Assembly (NCBI GenBank): GCA_027946365.1
Contig: JAPEUQ010000002.1
Coordinates: 744,001-808,000 of the forward strand
Direction of reading: 5' to 3'
Source: Kalmusia sp. IMI 367209
Lineage: Eukaryota > Ascomycota > Dothideomycetes > Pleosporales > Didymosphaeriaceae
Length of the DNA: 64,000 nt
The notes below the pieces were generated by a model. The model did not search any database, was not told the DNA's origin, and saw nothing but the letters and a program-made list of their open reading frames with translations. Position 1 is the first letter of the stretch, and every line of letters begins with the position of its first letter. The position numbers were made by a program, and so were the translations under genes. Of the stretch, positions 1-12,189 are shown piece after piece.

Positions 1-3000
1 TGGTAGGAGAGAACCTGACGCAAATGCTGCTGGGAGACATCGATCCATTAGGCCTGCTATTCGAAGATGAGAGACTCATGGTTGACTTCTATACGGACCT
101 GATCCACCGCTCCACCGCCATTGGACCTATGAGTCGCTACTTGGATGCTTTGGTGCACAAATGGCCAGATCTCGATTTTCTAGAGGTAGGAGCTGGCACT
201 GGCGCTTCATCAGCTATGTTTCTAGACATCATGGACAACGAGGAATCGGGTACACGCTTCGAGAGTTACACATTCACGGACATCAGCCCTTCATTCTTCG
301 AAAAAGCGCAAACACGTCTGCGGGCCCACGAAGAGCGAGTTACCTACAAGGTCCTCGATCTTGAAGAGGACATCGCAGTGCAGGGCTTCTTAGGCAACCA
401 ATATGACGTGATAATCGCTGACAACGTTCTACATGCTACTGCAAACCTCAATGTCAGCCTGCAGAACCTCAAAAGACTCTTAAAACCCGGGGGTAAACTC
501 TTCATCAAAGAGATGACGACTGGCATGAAAGTCATTACCGGCTATTTTTCTGGCCTCCTTCCCGGTTGGTGGAAAGCCGTTGAGGACGATAGAATAGCGC
601 AGCGAAGTCCTGTACTCTCGGAACCGCAATGGGATGATCTCCTCAAGTATAGCGGCTTCAGTGGTACAGAGCTCATCTTGCGCGATTTTGCTGATGCAAG
701 ATGCTACTGTTGGAGCTTTATGGTGGCGACATTTCCAGACACAAAGCTGAATCACATGAGTACACTCAACGGCACCGCAGCACTCCAGTCTCCTCTGATT
801 ATTTTTGATCGAACTTCGCAGCTCCAGCGACAGGTTGCCCAAGCAATTAGTCAAGACCTTGATGTTCCACAAACCAACTTCTGTTCTCCCAACGATATTC
901 TAGATAAAGTGTGGCCAAGCAAGCAAACTTACATTATCCTCAATTCTTTGGATGAGTTCCTCTTCTGGGATCTATCATCTTCTTTCCTCAGAGCTATGCA
1001 ACACATGATATCCAACGCTTCGAAAGTTCTATGGGTAACAGGAGGAGGAGGTATAGCACCAATGTCCCCAAAGTCTGGCATCGCCAACGGATTGCTGAGA
1101 GTAATCCGCCAGGAGAATAATCACGTGGACTTGATATCTGTATCACTGGATGTCTCACTTTCTCAAGAGCCATTGAGTCCAGCCTCTTTGCGTCATATCT
1201 CTAACTTATTCCTCGCCGAGGATGTGGAGACCGAGTACAATGAGATCAACGAGAGGCTATGCATCAGTCGCTTGGTCACCGCACGTAAGATCGATAAGCA
1301 TGTTTTTTCTCAACTAGAGCATCCAGTGTCGATGCATGCGATTGGAAATAAAGCATTAAAGCTTCAAGTCAAAGTTCCCGGTCTCCTCGATACCATGGAG
1401 TTTCGAGAAGTGATTGAGCCTGAGCTGCTGGGACCTGACGAAGTTGTCATCGAAGTCAAAGCCCTCGGCGTCAACTTCAAAGATTGCCTCACCATGCTCG
1501 GACGCGTTAATAGCGATATCATGGGGAGTGAGTGTTCCGGGGTCATCTTGCATGCCGGGAGCAACACTGATTTTTTTGTTGGCGACCGTGTCGTGGCCGG
1601 TGCACTCGACTCGTATCGCACTATACTTCGAACTGGCAAGGAGATGGTGGTGAAGCTACCTGATGAGATGAGCTTTGTTGAAGCAGCGTCCTTCCCAACG
1701 GCTTTTTGTACTGCCTTGTACAGCCTCATCTACGTTGCACGCTTACAGAAAGATGAATCAGTGCTCATTCACGCTGCTTCTGGCGGGACAGGTCAAGCTG
1801 CTGTGCAGATAGCTCTTCGTGCAGGCGCTGAAGTCTTCGCTACAGTAGGTTCATTACCCAAAAAGACACTTTTGATAGAGCAATATGGTATCGCTGAAGA
1901 CCATATCTTTTACAGTCGTGACAGCTCGTTTGCTGATGGCGTAATGCGACTGACGAAAGGCCATGGCATCAATGTCGTTCTGAACTCTGTCTCGGGAAAA
2001 TTGCTTGAGTCAACGTGGAACGTCGTCGCACCATTTGGACGCTTTGTGGAAATTGGACGGAAAGATGTAGATACCCGCGGACACTTATCTATGTATCCTT
2101 TCATCAAGAACCTGAGCTTTAGCGGGGTGGACTTGACTATGGTTCTCGAGAAGAACGTTCAACTCGGAAAACGACTGCTCACAGAGGTTATGGAGCTGTC
2201 AAAACTGCAGGAGATTCAACCAATCTACCCAATCCAGCCATATAAGGTCATTGACGCGGAAAAGGCTTTCCGCTTCATGCAAAGCGGTAATAGTTCTGGC
2301 AAAATCGTACTTGAGATTGACAGGTCGCATGTTGTTCCAGTAAGTCTCGATCGCTATTGCTATGAGTCAAACGCTTATTTTGAATTCTAGATAATACGAG
2401 CAGGTACTCCTGAGTACTTGTTCTCGGAAAACGCATCATATGTTGTAGCAGGAGGTCTTGGTGGGATTGGACGGCGCATCGCAAGCTGGCTGGTCGAGCG
2501 AGGAGCTCGACACTTGATCCTGTTATCGCGTAGTGGTGGAGAGGGAAACAAACGAGCGGCCCAGCTGGTGCAAGATCTTCACGCTGCAGGTGTCGAGGTT
2601 AGGACGCCCAAATGCGACATTGCCAACATCACCTCACTCCAACACACTCTCGATACCTGTACAGATATGCCCCCGATCCGTGGCTGTTTCCATGCAGCTA
2701 TGACGATCTCCGATAACACGTTTGATAAACTCACCATCGAAAATTGGCGTGAGTGCACAATGTCCAAAATCCAGGGAAGTTGGAACCTTCACTCACTCCT
2801 CCCATCTGGTCTTGACTTTTTCGTAATGCTCTCGTCTGCCTGCGGGATCTTCGGAAATGCGGGCCAGGGAAGCTACGCCGCTGGAAATACGTTCCTCGAT
2901 GCACTGTCACGTTATAGAGTCTCCGTAGGAGAGAAGGCAACTGCCCTAGACCTTGGTATTCTGTTAGGAGAAGGCTACGTCGCTGAGGCCGAACATGTTA

Positions 3001-3545
3001 TGGCGAAACTGATGCGGCTGAATCTTCTCGCTCCAATGGCACTCGACAAATTATTCGCCATTTTTGACTACTATTGCAACCCAAATGTCGAAATTTCAGT
3101 CCGTGAGAGCCAAATTTGCACAGGCTTCGAGCTCCCAGTTGACGCCAAGCGACGTGGTCGCGATGTACACACGACCATGCTGACTCCGCTATTCCGACAC
3201 ATGCATCAGATTCAATCTTTCGATCAGCTGCGACTGAAGTCCCAAACGCAAACAAAGAATTTCCGTAATCTCTTTATCGAAGCGGCGACCGCAGATGAAG
3301 CAAAGGATCTAGCGACCGAGGCTCTGAAGATCAAGATGAGCAGGATACTAGGACTTCCCATATCAGACATTGCGCTAGACAGTGGATTAGATAGCTATGG
3401 AGTGGACAGTCTTGTGGCACTGGAACTGCGGAACTGGATGACGAAGGAGATGAGTGCAGACATCGCCGTCTTTGAGTTGTTAGGCGGTACAACTATAAGG
3501 GACATTGGGGGCATCATTGCGACGAAAAGCGCACTGCGAGCCTAG
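1..3545 (+). CDS. Highly reducing type I polyketide synthase, 3' part (MT-ER-KR-ACP)
   Basis: This is the C-terminal part of an iterative highly reducing PKS, which builds a reduced, possibly C-methylated polyketide chain. The frame is open to base 3, so the gene enters from the left and its KS-AT-DH part lies outside the window. Visible in order: a methyltransferase with the SAM motif LEVGAGTG (about 167-210); an enoyl reductase with NFKDCL (about 1477) and the nucleotide loop HAASGGTGQAA (about 1770-1805); a ketoreductase with VAGGLGGIG (about 2446-2472); and an acyl carrier domain with YGVDSL, whose Ser carries phosphopantetheine (about 3395-3415). A 51-nt phase-0 intron spans 2340-2390 (GTAAGT to TCTAG). 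Without it the frame stops just before the KR. No thioesterase follows the ACP, so release must need another enzyme. The visible part has no lesion, unlike most of the neighbouring tailoring genes. The product cannot be told from sequence. Confidence 0.93.
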
Positions 3546-4175
3546 ACCTTCGGCCTATGCTGCGTGATGCACTGTGGAATTATTGCAAGAATAGATACTA
3601 GTATTTGGAACACAATTTTACATACGACCATAGGACACTGAAAACTAGGCTTCCCGTCCGCTCAGCCATATATAAGCAGTGTACCGGTGGATTAGTATTG
3701 CGGTCGGTGACGACGCGAGAATACCCGCTGTTGTATGTTTTTTGCCGTTTTTGCAAATTTTCTGTTGCAGTCAGGGCCATCGGATGCCCGTACCGTGCCT
3801 TGGCAGTCAACGCACGCGCAACACCACCAAACCACTCTGTCCTTAACACTAGATAATTCCATTAATAGAGTATCAATTGAAGCTACGTTTTTAGAAGTCA
3901 AGTTGCTATGACTTTAGATAATTTTTTATATATATGCACTCTTCAATTATTTTTTCGACCTGATCACATCAATCCTCTATTGAGTTTGCAATCCTACCCT
4001 TTTCTGATGGAGTCTTGCAACTGATGAGTCTATTATTTCAATGAATAGGGACACATATAAAGAGGTGTTGTGCATTGGAAGGTAAATGTGAATGCATGAG
4101 CAATGAATCTACGTACGGATCGTACAACGGTGTGATAAACCTCCTTCTGCATCCAAAACCTTGTCCAATATGTGA
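3546..4175. other. Intergenic, AT-rich; no gene seen
   Basis: This gap lies between the PKS stop and the 3' end of the convergent NLR pseudogene. It is AT-rich, with T and TA runs around 3920-3940. The short open frames here have no family features. Confidence 0.5.
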
Positions 4176-7100
4176 CTATCGGTAGAACCACGGTAAAGGG
4201 AAAAAAGACCAAAGAAAAGCCGGCGAGAAGTACCGAGGAGGTTCCGCTGGGCCGTCTTCGTGTTCGGCACCCTCCTCAATCAAGAATTGCGCGAGAGAGA
4301 AATTCCCCTCACGTGAAGCTGCCTCTAGTGCGTTGCCGTAAAGTCCACCCTGCGCATTGACCCTAGCTCCATTATTGATCAAGAGCTGCGCAATAGCCTT
4401 GTTGCCCCGAGATGAAACTGCCTGTAGGGCGCTGCCGTAGTGTCCACCCTGCGCGTTAACCTCAGCGCCCTCGTTTATCAAGTGTTCAACAATAACTATA
4501 GAGCTACTAGCCGAGGCTGCTTGTAGTGCATTGCCAAAGTACCCACCTTGTTCATTCAATTCTGCGCCCTCGTCAAGCAAGACTTGCATATTTTCGGGGT
4601 GACCAAAAGATACAGCAGCCTGTAGTGCGTTACCAAAGTGTCCACCCTGCGCGTTGACGTTAGCGCCCTTCTCAATCAATAGCTGAATAACAACTAGATG
4701 ACCTAAAAATGAAGCAGCTTGCAGTGCGTTACCAAAGTGACCACCCTGCGCAGTAACGTCAGCACCATTCGCAATCAATAGCTGCACAACAGCTGGGTTC
4801 CCCCGAAATGAAGCTGCTTGTAGTGCATTGCCTAATATCCACCCTGCACGTTGATCTCAGAGCCGCTTTCAATCAAGAGTTGCACAATAAGTATCTGACT
4901 ACTCATTACAGCTGCTTGCAGTGCATTGCCAAAGCATCCGCCTTGTGCGTTAATCTCAGCGCCATTTGCAATCAAAAATTGCATGATAGCGAAGTGACCT
5001 TGAGATGAGGCTGCGTTTAAGGCATTACCATAAAATCCGCCCTGCGCGTTAACTTTAGCGCCATTCTTGATTAAGAACTCTATGATTTCCAGGTGACCTA
5101 GGTACGAAGCTGCCTGTAATGCGTTCGCGTAGTATCCGCTCTGCGTGTTGATCTCAGCGCCTTTTTCGATCGCGAGCCGTACGATGTCACTACGACCCCA
5201 AGACGAAGCTGTCTGTAGTGCGTTGCCGTAATGTTCTCCCTGCACGTTGTTCCCGGCGCCCTTCTCAATCAGGAGCTTTGCGATGTCTAGATGATGCTGG
5301 GATAAGGCTATCTGCAGCGCGCTGCCATAACGTTCTCCTTGTGCATGGACGACGCTGTCCTTCTCGATTAAGAGCTGCACAACTGACTTGTTCTTTGCCC
5401 AAATTGCCGAGTGTAGCACTGTATTTCCGTCATTATCCTTCTCTTCAACATCTGCTCCTTGGTGGATTAGTAGGTGCATAATCTCCTCGTTCCCTCCCGA
5501 AGCTGCCAAATGTAATGCCGTCTGCCCGTACTTGTTCTTCGCCTTGACGTCTACTCCTCTACTGACTAAAAACTTCACCATGAACTCGTTCCCTCTTAGA
5601 CTTGCTAAATGTAGCAGCATATTCCCGTTGTTGTCTTTCGCCTTGATGTCCGCTCCTCTGTCCACCAATAGCTGCGTTACCACCTGGTTCCCTCCTTGAG
5701 CTGCTATATGCAGCGACGTTTCTCCATGTTCGTTTCTCTTATTTATACCTTTGTATAACCACCATGAGATCCAGCTTTCGTTTGCGAGCACCGTTTCTAT
5801 CCAAGGCAGGATCTCTAATAAACATGCCATGTGTAGTAATGGCAGAAGTGTAGGTTGGTCTCGCCTTTTCGCTTTTTGATAAGTTGCCCACCAATGCTCT
5901 CGCAAAAGACGATGCTCTTGGAAACAGGATTCAGCAGAGTTGAAGAGCTCAGCTGCTTGAGTTGAGCATTTCCTTGCATGTTCGGGCCAGTGAAGTGCTG
6001 CATACGGCAGCAGCGGGGACTCCTGGGAGCATGGCATGTTGTCTAGTTCTACAGGCGCCTGTTGCAAGCTGCTTTGAGCAACACAATCCAGACAAGCTCG
6101 AGCTAGCTCTAGATGTGCTTGCTCTGGATCTATCCAGAACTCCTCCAAGGCTATATCGCTCTTGTGTTCTTTGCGCAGCAGGTAGTCTCCTGCTGACTGG
6201 TGAACAAGACCGATCTCGTCTACATCTTCCTGCAGCCTCAAAAGCGGTCCGCAGAGAGTAATGGCTTCCCGGGTCGCTGATACAAGCGTAATACCAATGG
6301 AAGAGGACTTGACGCCTACCGCAGCTGCCAACCTAAGCACGTGGAGAGGGCGGGAGGCCATGGTTACCCAACGCAAGATCAAGGAACTAATCAATCTCTG
6401 CTTCACTGGGATATGGAACAACATGCGGCTGTACATCTCTGGAAGACCGGTTGGGAGTGTCTTGAGAGCCTCTAGAACTTCAATGCGAGCCCGTTTCCGC
6501 GACAGCTCGTGTACTGCGAAGCCCACCCACAGGTACGTTCCCTCAGCTCGTTCAAGGAGGGTCGTCTCCACTTTTGTCTGAATCTCCTTGAACCTTCAAT
6601 CCACAACACCTCGTTCATTCGGGCAGATATGAACCGCTCAATATCACTAGCCACGCCCTCATTGTTATCAGGATCCAACTTTACTCTGGCACAATCTTGC
6701 AGACCAAGTACTTCTCTGCTCACAATCGCTAGCCGAATTACTGCCGTAGCAGGTGACGAATTTTTAGGAGAAAGCAGGTCGACGAGTTTCGATACGAGTA
6801 TTCTCCTGGAATCTTCGTCGCATTCGTCAAGGCCATCAAGCACACAGAACATGGTTCCAAAACCGGGATCTTCAAAGAGCTTTCTAAGAATGATCCACAG
6901 CGTTTCTAGAGACGAGAGTGTCTGCTGCGTCATACTAGGCGTCTCAAAGTATGGAAACGCGTGCTGAATAAGCTTTGGACGCTTAGTGACGATCTGGTGT
7001 ACTAAACCCCGCAGGATTGTAACGGCCGTGTTGCGCTTTTCATCTTGATAGCTGCAGAAGTACTATGATAGAAACGCATCGTTCATTTCCGCAGTACGCC

Positions 7101-7380
7101 GTTCAAGCTTTTCAATGAGGAAATTAGACAGCATAGTCTTTCCCTTGCCAGGACCTCCAGAGATCCACAGAAGGTGATTGCTACCATCTAGCCATTGCTG
7201 GTAGTCCTTATTACGTAGAATCCATTCGCATGTACCTATAACCCTCGTGCCCTTTACACTTGTTAGGGTCTCGCTCAAGGCATCCGCTCTCTCGAGCTGG
7301 CTATGAGTGACGTTGGTTTCAACGGTGGGATCCTTACCGGTTTCAGTGCCTTCGTCACCACCACTGTTGACACTCGCCAT
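4176..7380 (-). pseudogene. NACHT-ankyrin NLR-like protein, broken
   Basis: Reading from 7380 downwards, this encodes a fungal NLR-like protein, a class linked to nonself recognition and heterokaryon incompatibility. A short N-terminus is followed by a P-loop (GGPGKGKTML), a Walker B-like FCVLDGLDECDED, a linker, and about 16 ankyrin repeats, the later ones built on QGGxYGNALQAAS. Three lesions break it. A TAG stop at 7063-7065 sits where the family has a Tyr, just before YFCSYQDEKRNTA, and the frame continues open after it. One base is missing near 6590, shifting the frame before TTLLERAEGTYLW. One base is missing near 4832, inside an ankyrin repeat. The two frameshifts could be sequencing errors; the nonsense codon is less likely to be. 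No separate N-terminal effector domain (HET, Goodbye or similar) is visible, so the 5' end may also be missing. Confidence 0.88.
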
Positions 7381-7436
7381 GCTACGTGCTCGTCCTCACG
7401 AACGAGCTACATGTAAACCGTCGTTGTTTCGGCCAG

Positions 7437-8399
7437 CCTCAAAGTCTATCACCACACGACTACCGGAAAGATCCTGTTCAACAGAACCACTACAATAGGT
7501 GTAAGCGTGGTCACTGATGGGACCACCTACACGCTGAGCCCAAAAAAAGAAGGGTTATTCTTTCCGGTAGTGTATTTGGATCCCATAAATTGCTCCTTAT
7601 TTCAGGCATCGGCCCTGCAGCAACACTGAAGTCTTTGGGCATCACTGTAATCTCCAATCTTGCCGGCTTGGAACAAAACCTTTGGGATCAACTCTATTTT
7701 CAAGTTATCAACATCGTCAGCACATCTAGTGGGCCGCAGGAAGCTGCTGCGAACCCTGAGCTGGTAGAAAAGCAGTATCGTGAGCAACAATGGGGACCCT
7801 CAGCTCCATTTCCGCATATATCTCGTTCGAGAAGATTCCCTCCCCACTCCGCAGCGCCTTCTCCAGTACCACCTCCACCACTCTATCCTGGTTTCCATCC
7901 GACTGGTCTGAAGTCGGGTACGTTGGTGGGACCGTTGCTTCAGGTGGTGCGACTTTAGGCGTCGTGTCCTCTTGTCTTACTGCACCCTTGTCTCGAGTCA
8001 GCGTCACTATCAAATCCGCTGATCCTAGCGAACCCCCCGTCAATCGACCTCGGCTGGTTCACAAACCTGGCTGACGCAGAGGTGGCAGTTGCAGGCGTAA
8101 AGCGCGCGCGCGAAGCTTGGTCCAACATCTCATCTATAATTGTAGGCGAAGAAATTGTATCTGGAACTGCGGTGTGGTCTGACACACAGATCCTGGATTA
8201 CATAAAGAAATCCGCGATGCAGATTTGGCACGCGGGCGGCACTTGTTCGATGGGTAAAAAGGACGATGCAAAGGCCGTTGGGGATTCGAACGCTAAGGTG
8301 TTTGGAGTGACTAGCCTTCAGGTCGAAGATGCAAGTGCGTTCCCGCTCATAGTGCCGGGACACCCGCCCTTGCATTCACACCCATCATTTGCAGGATAG
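7437..8399 (+). pseudogene. GMC oxidoreductase, 5'-truncated and frameshifted
   Basis: This is a remnant of a FAD-dependent glucose-methanol-choline oxidoreductase. Segments in different frames match the family in order: a piece ending VVTDGTTYTLSPKKE (about 7437-7545), the family signature ISGIGPAATLKSLGI (about 7599-7640), a middle part with YISFEKIPSPL (about 7815-7850), and the C-terminal active-site region WHAGGTCSMGK with VFGVTSLQVEDASAFP (about 8225-8360). At least three frame changes separate them, near 7545-7590, 7790 and 8035. The N-terminal FAD-binding GxGxxG half is absent, because the NLR pseudogene starts only 56 bases upstream. Such enzymes often tailor polyketides, but no function can remain here. 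Confidence 0.85.
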
Positions 8400-9433
8400 G
8401 CCTTTGTGTTTCTTCGTGAAACTAGCGAATTGCGGAATGAGGCCAAGCTACCGGTGGTACACTACGCTACGGCTTCTAATTAATGTAATAATAGAGGAAG
8501 GTAAGACGAAGTAACATAGACTAATGACTTTTCACGAAACTAGCCATAAAGACTAAACGTTGATAATGATGTGCCAAATCATCTAATGAGAGAACCAACA
8601 CGAAATGGTATTATGGTATTTTGGTGTAATTTACTATCCAAAATATTACTGTCGGGAAGTCGAGTAGCACATGATAGCGATAATGGCCCAGAACATGCGT
8701 TGGAAGGGGGTCAGTCGTACTCTGTATGATGGCGGTGATACATTTATTGCGCACTTAATATATCCATACGTGGAAAGCTGAACCGTACCGCTCATTCGCA
8801 ACCCATTACACAATCATAGATGCCATTCTATATCACGATATAAGAGAGCGTGAACAGATAAAATAGTGGGCGCTGTCATAACAGAGTATTCAGGGTGTTA
8901 AAGTGCATTCCCCTTCGCATTGGGTCTCCCTTAATCGTCCGCTATTGTTTCGTCTTCCCACCATATTGACGTCGGAAATAAGTCTCAGGTCTGCTTACAG
9001 CATCAGGATAGACAAGCCAATACGTAAGACCGCTCCACAATAAATCAGTGCGCGTCATGAAGCGTTCTAGGTTCTTTAATTTACCACCATTACGGCTCAG
9101 GCTACCCCATTTCTCCGCACATTTCATAGTACGGAAACTAATAATGGCAAAGAGCTAGAACATCGGATTTCCAGTCCACATCGAAACATTCCAACGACAT
9201 ATCAGTCCACGACGGACCGGTCCGTCGGGCAAATCTACGGTCCATTCCCAACTCGATCACATTCCACTATACCAGTATACTGAATCCTGCAAAGGGAATT
9301 TTGACCAAAATGAGCGAGGCTAGAGATCTATTGATGCTTTATTATCATATAAATAGCCATTCCCTGCTAACAGGTGTTCATCAGACAGTCAACACTAGTA
9401 ACTCTTTCGCTACACTAGCAAGACATATTCATC
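8400..9433. other. Intergenic; no gene seen
   Basis: AT-rich sequence between the GMC remnant and the secreted-protein gene. A TATA-like stretch near 9342-9352 and a pyrimidine-rich leader may belong to the downstream gene. Nothing else was recognised. Confidence 0.45.
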
Positions 9434-10290
9434 ATGCGCTATTCTCCCACTGTTCTTTCGATTTTACTGACAGCTGTGCAAGCGCTGTCTAGTGTGCAGT
9501 TTCCCACTGTAGCCGTGCTCCCGATACAGGGCGTCGCCGATGTCACTGCCGGCAACGGATTCAATTCGATTGCCACCTCCCTATTGAGCAGCGCGCAAGG
9601 CGTGTCTATCCAGGCTGATTCCATCAGTAAGACCCTATAAAAAGTAACAACTATCGACAGCCACCATTGATATGCAGTAGGTCTGGCAAATGCTAAGCTT
9701 GGCGCTAGCGGCTCTGCAGCTGCAGGAGCAGGAGCAAATCTCCCTTCTATCGATGTCGCTAGGGCCATACAAAACGCCACCAACACCTTTTGGCAAACGA
9801 CGGCTGATGTCGAGATGAAAGTCTGCTCCGTTGTCCTCTCTATAAATCAGCAGAATATTGCTACACAACAAGCTAACCTAGTCGCGGGGTCAGTACATGA
9901 ATGTAAGCGTGAGACACCGTATTTCAACTAATAGGAGGGATAGGATCAATGCCCAGGCCCAAGTTATCCTCAAACTCGCGGCTAGTATTCAAGCTACTAT
10001 CTCCAAGGTCCAAGATCGTAAGTCATATTCTATGATTTCGAATGGAATAAACATTAACCACATTATTAGAGGTGACCGCATTTACCGACTCTGAGAAGGC
10101 TATTGTTGCTGCAGCAATCGCATCTGCGCTTGCCTCCGCTCAAGCTAGCGTCGTTCCTATAGCAAACCTTAGCGACGGCTTAAAGGCTGCTGGTCTGGTT
10201 GGGTTCGCCGACGCGGTTAGCAGCCTTCAGGGCTCTGTGGCTGCTCTCGCTAGCACGGCTGCTAAAGTAAATTTTGGTGTCAGCCATTAA
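9434..10290 (+). CDS. Small secreted Ala/Ser-rich protein, four exons
   Basis: The proposed join is 9434-9626, 9678-9892, 9957-10017 and 10070-10290, giving 229 aa with all phases consistent. Introns are 51, 64 and 52 nt with GT-AG ends; the second has a CTAAT branch site. The first 18-21 residues form a signal peptide (MRYSPTVLSILLTAVQALSS), so the product is probably exported. The mature part is rich in Ala, Ser, Val and Gln, looks helical, and has a single Cys after the signal. This resembles the style of fungal hydrophobic-surface-binding or galactomannoprotein-like secreted proteins, but I could not see a diagnostic motif, so the function is unassigned. It is one of the few undamaged genes in the left region. 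The second intron is the least certain, because several acceptors are possible. Confidence 0.7.
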
Positions 10291-10984
10291 GCGCTGCGCG
10301 TGAGGGTCAATTTGTTGGTAGGTTTTACGCAACAGAACAGCGTTCTTGGAAAGATGATTATGAAACATTGTTTTGTTCTTCTCTCTGCTACTCAGCTTGA
10401 TGTGTACGATAATTTTGAGAGGCGCTCTTTAAAACAAAACCCTTTATAACTCTCGCATGATTCGCATTACGACCACTTCGAGTATCTATTGTGTCTTGCA
10501 GAGAACCATTGCCTTACATCTCTCTACGATAGTGTGTTAGCAGTGCGCGAGGAGTGGCGTAAACCTAGTTCCACGAAGTCTAGGCGTCTCGCCACGATTA
10601 CCTTCTTGTCATCTTCTATGAGCCTTTATTTTAGTTCCATTGCTATTTGCCATCTACCAGTAACAGGAACGAATGGTTTGTTGACTTTCTTTCGTGAGGA
10701 GCAATCAAATGCTTGTCTCGCAATCGATATATCTGGATCCCTTAACCGTATAACAGATTTGAAAGGTTGAATAACATACTAGCACCAACAGAGAAAGCCT
10801 TATCTCAATCCAGTAGAGAGAACTAGTAAGCGCCACCCAGGTCGAGCAACGGTATATCGCAATCATCTTGACCGAATCACGGTAACACGGAAGGACAAGC
10901 TTTCGGATTATCCAGAAGAAAACGATTTACCTCCAGATGACCACCATCATTGAGACCACGTCCGAGATGAACAAGCGTGAGAAG
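10291..10984. other. Intergenic; no supported gene
   Basis: A 93-codon open frame at 10489-10770 on the plus strand has no recognisable domain and no splice context. Further decayed 3' sequence of the neighbouring P450 could be hidden here but I could not identify it. Confidence 0.4.
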
Positions 10985-11527
10985 CTACGCTATAATATCA
11001 AGGACTCCGGCTTGATCGCTATCGGCTCTGCGGTGCCGTATACACGGCGCGAGAAGTAGGTCGCGAGTGGTGCTTTCCGGGCACGATGAACTTCGTGCTT
11101 GACTGTGCCAAAAGCTGTGCATGACTATTAACATGCGCGTAGCAGCGGCATCTTGACCAATTACTGACTTCCCTGTGGCGTTCCTGCAAAAAGACACGAT
11201 GGGGGGGAATTTATCCCTTACCGCGGTCCCAGCACTGTATACAGTATCGTAAAACTCGGCATCTTTGATGTGCAGTTCATCAGGACTGATTCTCACGATT
11301 GGCCCGTATATCTTGTGGAGTCGGTCGGTCTCATACATAAATTGGCCGCCCGACTCTTCCAATATATCAAAGTAAAATTCGTACCATCCTGTCGCTGCAG
11401 CAAGTTTGAGTCCGGGAAATTTTGCAAGAAAATGGAAGTAGAGACGATAGATCACAAGGCCAATGCCATAGAAAGTGAAGAATAGGGGAAACGCAAGTAG
11501 CGATCCCGCAAGGGTAGGGGAAAACAT
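10985..11527 (-). pseudogene. Cytochrome P450, N-terminal fragment
   Basis: Starting at the ATG at 11527, the first roughly 100 residues match a fungal membrane-bound P450. There is an N-terminal hydrophobic anchor, then a basic-aromatic stretch and [19 protein letters not shown], then [22 protein letters not shown] plausible 37-nt intron (about 11180-11216) would follow TVYSAGTA, but the sequence after it no longer matches the family and the frame ends at 10985. The I-helix, ExxR and haem-binding Cys regions are missing, and I did not find them nearby. The fragment therefore cannot bind haem and is treated as a truncated pseudogene. In a PKS cluster such a gene would have been a tailoring oxygenase. 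Confidence 0.82.
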
Positions 11528-12189
11528 CGTGACGGCTGTGAGCCAAGACTTGGGGTTACACTAACATCCGCGATGCTAGCCAATTTCCCTCATTTATCAT
11601 TGTACCAGATTTGCAGTGGAAGGTGTAGTAGCCGAAAAGGATAGTAAACGATAAAATAGCAGCGGTTCCTCTCCTGCTTTGTGACTCAAGAAGGCGTGTA
11701 AAAGAGAGTAACATAAAGGGTTTGCGCTTCAATCGAAAGTTGTTCAACTCAAACAAAGAGAAAGGACACGGTACGCGTACCGTCCTCCCTCTTTTATTAG
11801 CGACGTCTGATGGATCGGCGTGTCCGAATATGTATGTATACACGTCCCTGAAAGTGACCCACCACTGACAGATTAGGAGGGCGAGCTTGCGCATGGGCCA
11901 CATTCCGGTGTGTACATTCGCATGTAACGCGAGAGCCAAATGCGTACCGTAGAGAATCGGTCATACCGTAGAGAATGGGTTGCACCAAGTCCCTTGACTA
12001 TTGCCTAATCGCGATCGATACCCGAGATTTGTGTCGATTTGGACGCTTGTGAGGTCTAACCTTTGCGTTGCGAAGTGCTTTATGCTCCACTTATGACTAC
12101 GTCACGTCAATGTTTTTCGGGTACGTATATTTGGTATGGAAGGAAATAGGTGCTGCATGGGGGTGTAGCGAGTTTGTCCATGATGCATT
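11528..12189. other. Intergenic between divergent P450 and FAD-oxidase pseudogenes
   Basis: This is presumably an old shared promoter region. An imperfect direct repeat, ATACCGTAGAGAATGGGT next to GTACCGTAGAGAATCGGT, lies at about 11944-11982. No gene was seen. Confidence 0.4.

Noticed and set aside
10489..10770. 93-codon open frame on the plus strand
   Set aside because: No domain, no signal peptide, no splice context, and composition like random AT-rich DNA.
11797..11988. Short open frames between P450 and FAD-oxidase remnants
   Set aside because: No motif; overlap a small direct repeat.
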